The position numbers and the translations under genes are program-made. A DNA stretch of 5,297 nucleotides from CAVTOO01 sp963736355 (lineage in GTDB: Bacteria > Pseudomonadota > Alphaproteobacteria > Rhizobiales > Xanthobacteraceae), in NCBI GenBank assembly GCA_963736355.1, contig CAVTOO010000017.1:1-5297 (forward strand), given 5' to 3'. Below the pieces are notes generated by a model that searched no databases, was not told the DNA's origin, and worked only from the letters and a program-made list of their open reading frames with translations. Below, one piece after another: positions 4,902-5,297 of the stretch; position 1 is the stretch's first letter, and every line of letters begins with the position of its first letter.

Positions 4902-5297
4902 TCGCGCCGGATTTCGACGCCACCAAACTGTTCCGCCTCGACGGCAAGATCGCGCTTGTTGTCGGCGCGGCCTCCGGAATCGGCGAAGCCTGCGCCATCG
5001 GCATGGCGCAATGCGGCGCCCATGTCATCGCCGCCGACGTCAACGCCGAGGGGATCGCGGCAACGGTCTCGCGGATCGAGGACGACGGCGGCGATGCCGA
5101 GGCTGCGATCATCGATGTGCGCTCGACGCCAAGCGTCGATGCCGTGGTGCGCTCGGCCGTCGAGCGCCACGGCCGGATCGACGTGCTGCTGGCGACACCC
5201 GCGATCAACATTCGCAAGCGGCTGGTGCACTACACCGACGAAGAGTTCGACCGGCTGATCGACCTCAACTTCAAGGGGACGTTCCGCCTCGCCCGCG
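4898..5297 (+). CDS. Short-chain dehydrogenase/reductase (SDR), 5' part only
   Basis: An open frame runs from ATG 4898 to the window end without a stop, giving the first 133 residues of a classical-type SDR. Beta-1 and the glycine motif read LVVGAASGIGE (20-30), with valine where the family usually has threonine (TGxxxGIG). D47 at the end of beta-2 (VIAADV) predicts NAD(H) rather than NADP(H). D73-V74 is the usual adenine-contact position. The NNAG motif after beta-4 is replaced by LLATPAIN (97-104). N124 in DLNFKGTF is the asparagine of the SDR catalytic tetrad; Ser, Tyr and Lys lie beyond the window. The start overlaps the dctQ stop by 4 nt, so the gene belongs to the operon and is probably translationally coupled. 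A role in oxidising or reducing a sugar acid taken up by the TRAP system is likely from context, but the substrate is not determined. Confidence 0.88.
   Translation, partial: MIAPDFDATKLFRLDGKIALVVGAASGIGEACAIGMAQCGAHVIAADVNAEGIAATVSRIEDDGGDAEAAIIDVRSTPSVDAVVRSAVERHGRIDVLLATPAINIRKRLVHYTDEEFDRLIDLNFKGTFRLAR

Overview
The window looks like a catabolic gene cluster from a high-G+C Gram-negative bacterium, most likely an alphaproteobacterium of the Hyphomicrobiales type. This placement rests on the GC-rich third codon positions, the style of the FadR-type regulator and the combination of a KdgD-like enzyme with a TRAP transporter. It is an inference; no rRNA or other phylogenetic marker is present.

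Layout. A GntR/FadR-type repressor (28-771, minus strand) is divergent from a five-gene plus-strand cluster. The cluster holds a KdgD-like 5-dehydro-4-deoxyglucarate dehydratase (1078-1989), a TRAP substrate-binding protein dctP that is broken by a +1 frameshift (2058-3042), the large TRAP permease dctM (3080-4363), the small TRAP permease dctQ (4368-4901) and the 5' part of a short-chain dehydrogenase/reductase (4898 to the window end). Gaps are 68 nt (kdgD-dctP), 37 nt (dctP-dctM) and 4 nt (dctM-dctQ), and dctQ and the SDR overlap by 4 nt in an ATGA junction, so the plus-strand genes probably form one operon.

Control region. The 306-bp divergent intergenic region carries a 15-bp perfect odd-length palindrome, AGTTGTCAGACAACT, at 1024-1038. 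Two 12/15 copies lie at 841-855 and 896-910, and a 12-bp perfect palindrome of the same half-site lies at 879-890. All fit the T-N-G-T-N3-A-C-N-A type of operator known for FadR-group regulators, so the divergent regulator probably controls both itself and the operon. A perfect 9-bp stem hairpin lies just before the kdgD start codon, and its 3' arm contains the likely Shine-Dalgarno sequence.

How the genes may work together. The TRAP system would import an acidic sugar (hexarate, hexuronate or a related sugar acid). The SDR may oxidise or reduce an intermediate, and KdgD would dehydrate and decarboxylate 5-dehydro-4-deoxyglucarate to 2-oxoglutarate semialdehyde, which feeds 2-oxoglutarate. 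The actual substrate cannot be read from the sequence. The dctP frameshift, if real, should disable uptake by this transporter; it could also be an assembly error. I see no mobile element, CRISPR array, RNA gene or clearly new defence-like system here. The most worthwhile signals are the dctP frameshift, the operator array and the kdgD leader hairpin.
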